Assembly (NCBI GenBank): GCA_028869975.1
Contig: JAGWQR010000101.1
Coordinates: forward strand, 1 to 14,512
Length of the DNA stretch: 14,512 nucleotides
Source of the DNA: Alphaproteobacteria bacterium
Lineage (GTDB): Bacteria > Pseudomonadota > Alphaproteobacteria > Sphingomonadales > Sphingomonadaceae
Direction of reading: 5' to 3'
Shown piece after piece: positions 14,093 through 14,512 of this stretch. Under the pieces are notes generated by a model. That model did not search any database. It saw nothing but the letters and a program-made list of their open reading frames with translations, and was not told the origin of the DNA. Made by a program: the position numbers and the translations under genes. The first letter of the stretch is position 1, and each line of letters opens with the position of its first letter.

Positions 14093-14512
14093 ATGCCGGA
14101 CAAAAAGAAATACCGCGTCATCCAATGGGCCACGGGCAATGTCGGCACGCGCAGTTTACGCGCCGTCCATGAGCATCCCGATATGGAGCTGGTCGGGCTG
14201 TGGGTGAGCAATCCGGACAAGGTCGGGCTTGATGCCGCGCGGCTGATCGAGCGCGATGTCGGCTATGAAGGCGCCTGCCCCGACACCGGCGTTATCGCCA
14301 CCAATGACGCCGATGCGCTGATCTCAATGCATGCCGATTGCGTGCTCTATATGCGCCAGGGCACCGATATTGACGAGGTGTGCACGCTGCTGCTGTCGGG
14401 CAAGAATATCGTCACCACGCGCGGCGATTTTCACCATCCGCGCATGATGGACTCACAGATGCGCGAGAAAATTGAATCCTCGTGTCGGCAGGGTCAGACC
14501 TCGATCTACTCG
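14093..14512 (+). CDS. DapB_N-like NAD(P)-binding reductase/dehydrogenase, N-terminal part (3' end outside window)
   Basis: The first 140 codons of a Rossmann-fold protein, open to the right edge. It starts MPDKKKYRVIQWATGNVGTRSLRAV, whose G-N-V-G-x-R is the dinucleotide loop. HPDMELVGLWVSNPDKVGLDA follows as strand beta-2 and its turn, then TGVIATNDADALI. This matches the dihydrodipicolinate-reductase-like/diaminopimelate-dehydrogenase-like family often annotated in actinobacterial and sphingomonad catabolic islands, where its reaction is unknown. It is not a lysine-pathway DapB, which lacks this N-terminus and runs to about 270 residues, whereas relatives of this kind have about 350. The ATG at 14093 follows AGGAGAG (14081-14087) closely. 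It is divergent from the thiolase and may share its control region. Confidence 0.85.
   Translation, partial: MPDKKKYRVIQWATGNVGTRSLRAVHEHPDMELVGLWVSNPDKVGLDAARLIERDVGYEGACPDTGVIATNDADALISMHADCVLYMRQGTDIDEVCTLLLSGKNIVTTRGDFHHPRMMDSQMREKIESSCRQGQTSIYS

Noticed and set aside
13843..14220. Minus-strand frame spanning the thiolase start and the DapB_N-like gene start
   Set aside because: It covers the divergent promoter region and runs antisense to a reductase with a clear Rossmann motif, and shows no family resemblance.
1..14512. Insertion sequences, attachment sites, CRISPR arrays, tRNA or rRNA genes
   Set aside because: No transposase or integrase motif, no regularly spaced repeats and no cloverleaf-like sequence were seen on either strand.

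Overview
The window looks like an accessory catabolic island of a GC-rich alphaproteobacterium, most likely a sphingomonad. The taxonomic call is an inference. It rests on the high GC content by eye, the strong Shine-Dalgarno sites, and the mix of families: CoA-thioester enzymes, DUF35/thiolase-like pair, DUF2889, amidohydrolase, type III CoA-transferase, and an IclR, a MarR and a TetR regulator. No mobile element, rRNA, tRNA or CRISPR array is visible. No gene-free stretch exceeds about 200 bp.

Layout from left to right. A partial aldehyde dehydrogenase and a TetR regulator run rightward and converge on a leftward operon. That operon, in transcription order, is a 3-alpha-HSD-like SDR, a fused double acyl-CoA dehydrogenase and an enoyl-CoA hydratase. 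A 165-bp divergent region separates it from a rightward operon: DUF35 protein, cysteine-less thiolase-like protein, DUF2889 protein. This converges (19-bp overlap) on a leftward pair, IclR regulator then amidohydrolase. Behind them lies a leftward CaiB/BaiF CoA-transferase, divergent from a rightward HSD10-like SDR. A small secreted protein with its own palindromic promoter follows. It converges on a leftward thiolase-MarR pair, and a truncated DapB_N-like reductase starts divergently at the right edge.

Together the genes supply nearly every step of a beta-oxidation-like shortening of a bulky acyl-CoA: CoA transfer, alpha,beta-dehydrogenation by the fused dehydrogenase, hydration, hydroxyacyl oxidation by the HSD10-like enzyme, and thiolysis. 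A second, aldolytic exit is suggested by DUF35 plus a thiolase-fold protein lacking the nucleophilic cysteine, with an aldehyde dehydrogenase nearby. In actinobacterial and pseudomonad steroid side-chain degradation this combination cleaves a hydroxyacyl-CoA by retro-aldol chemistry. A steroid, bile-acid or similar polycyclic isoprenoid substrate is therefore my best hypothesis, but the sequence alone does not prove it.

The most notable new signals are these. Two near-perfect 16-bp palindromes share the form CATCG-N6-CGATG, and each sits mid-way in one of the two divergent catabolic promoter regions. DUF2889 looks like a translationally linked third member of the putative aldolase unit. The MarR gene apparently begins at an ATC codon placed ideally behind a Shine-Dalgarno site. 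The HSD10-like SDR has lost two conserved asparagines.
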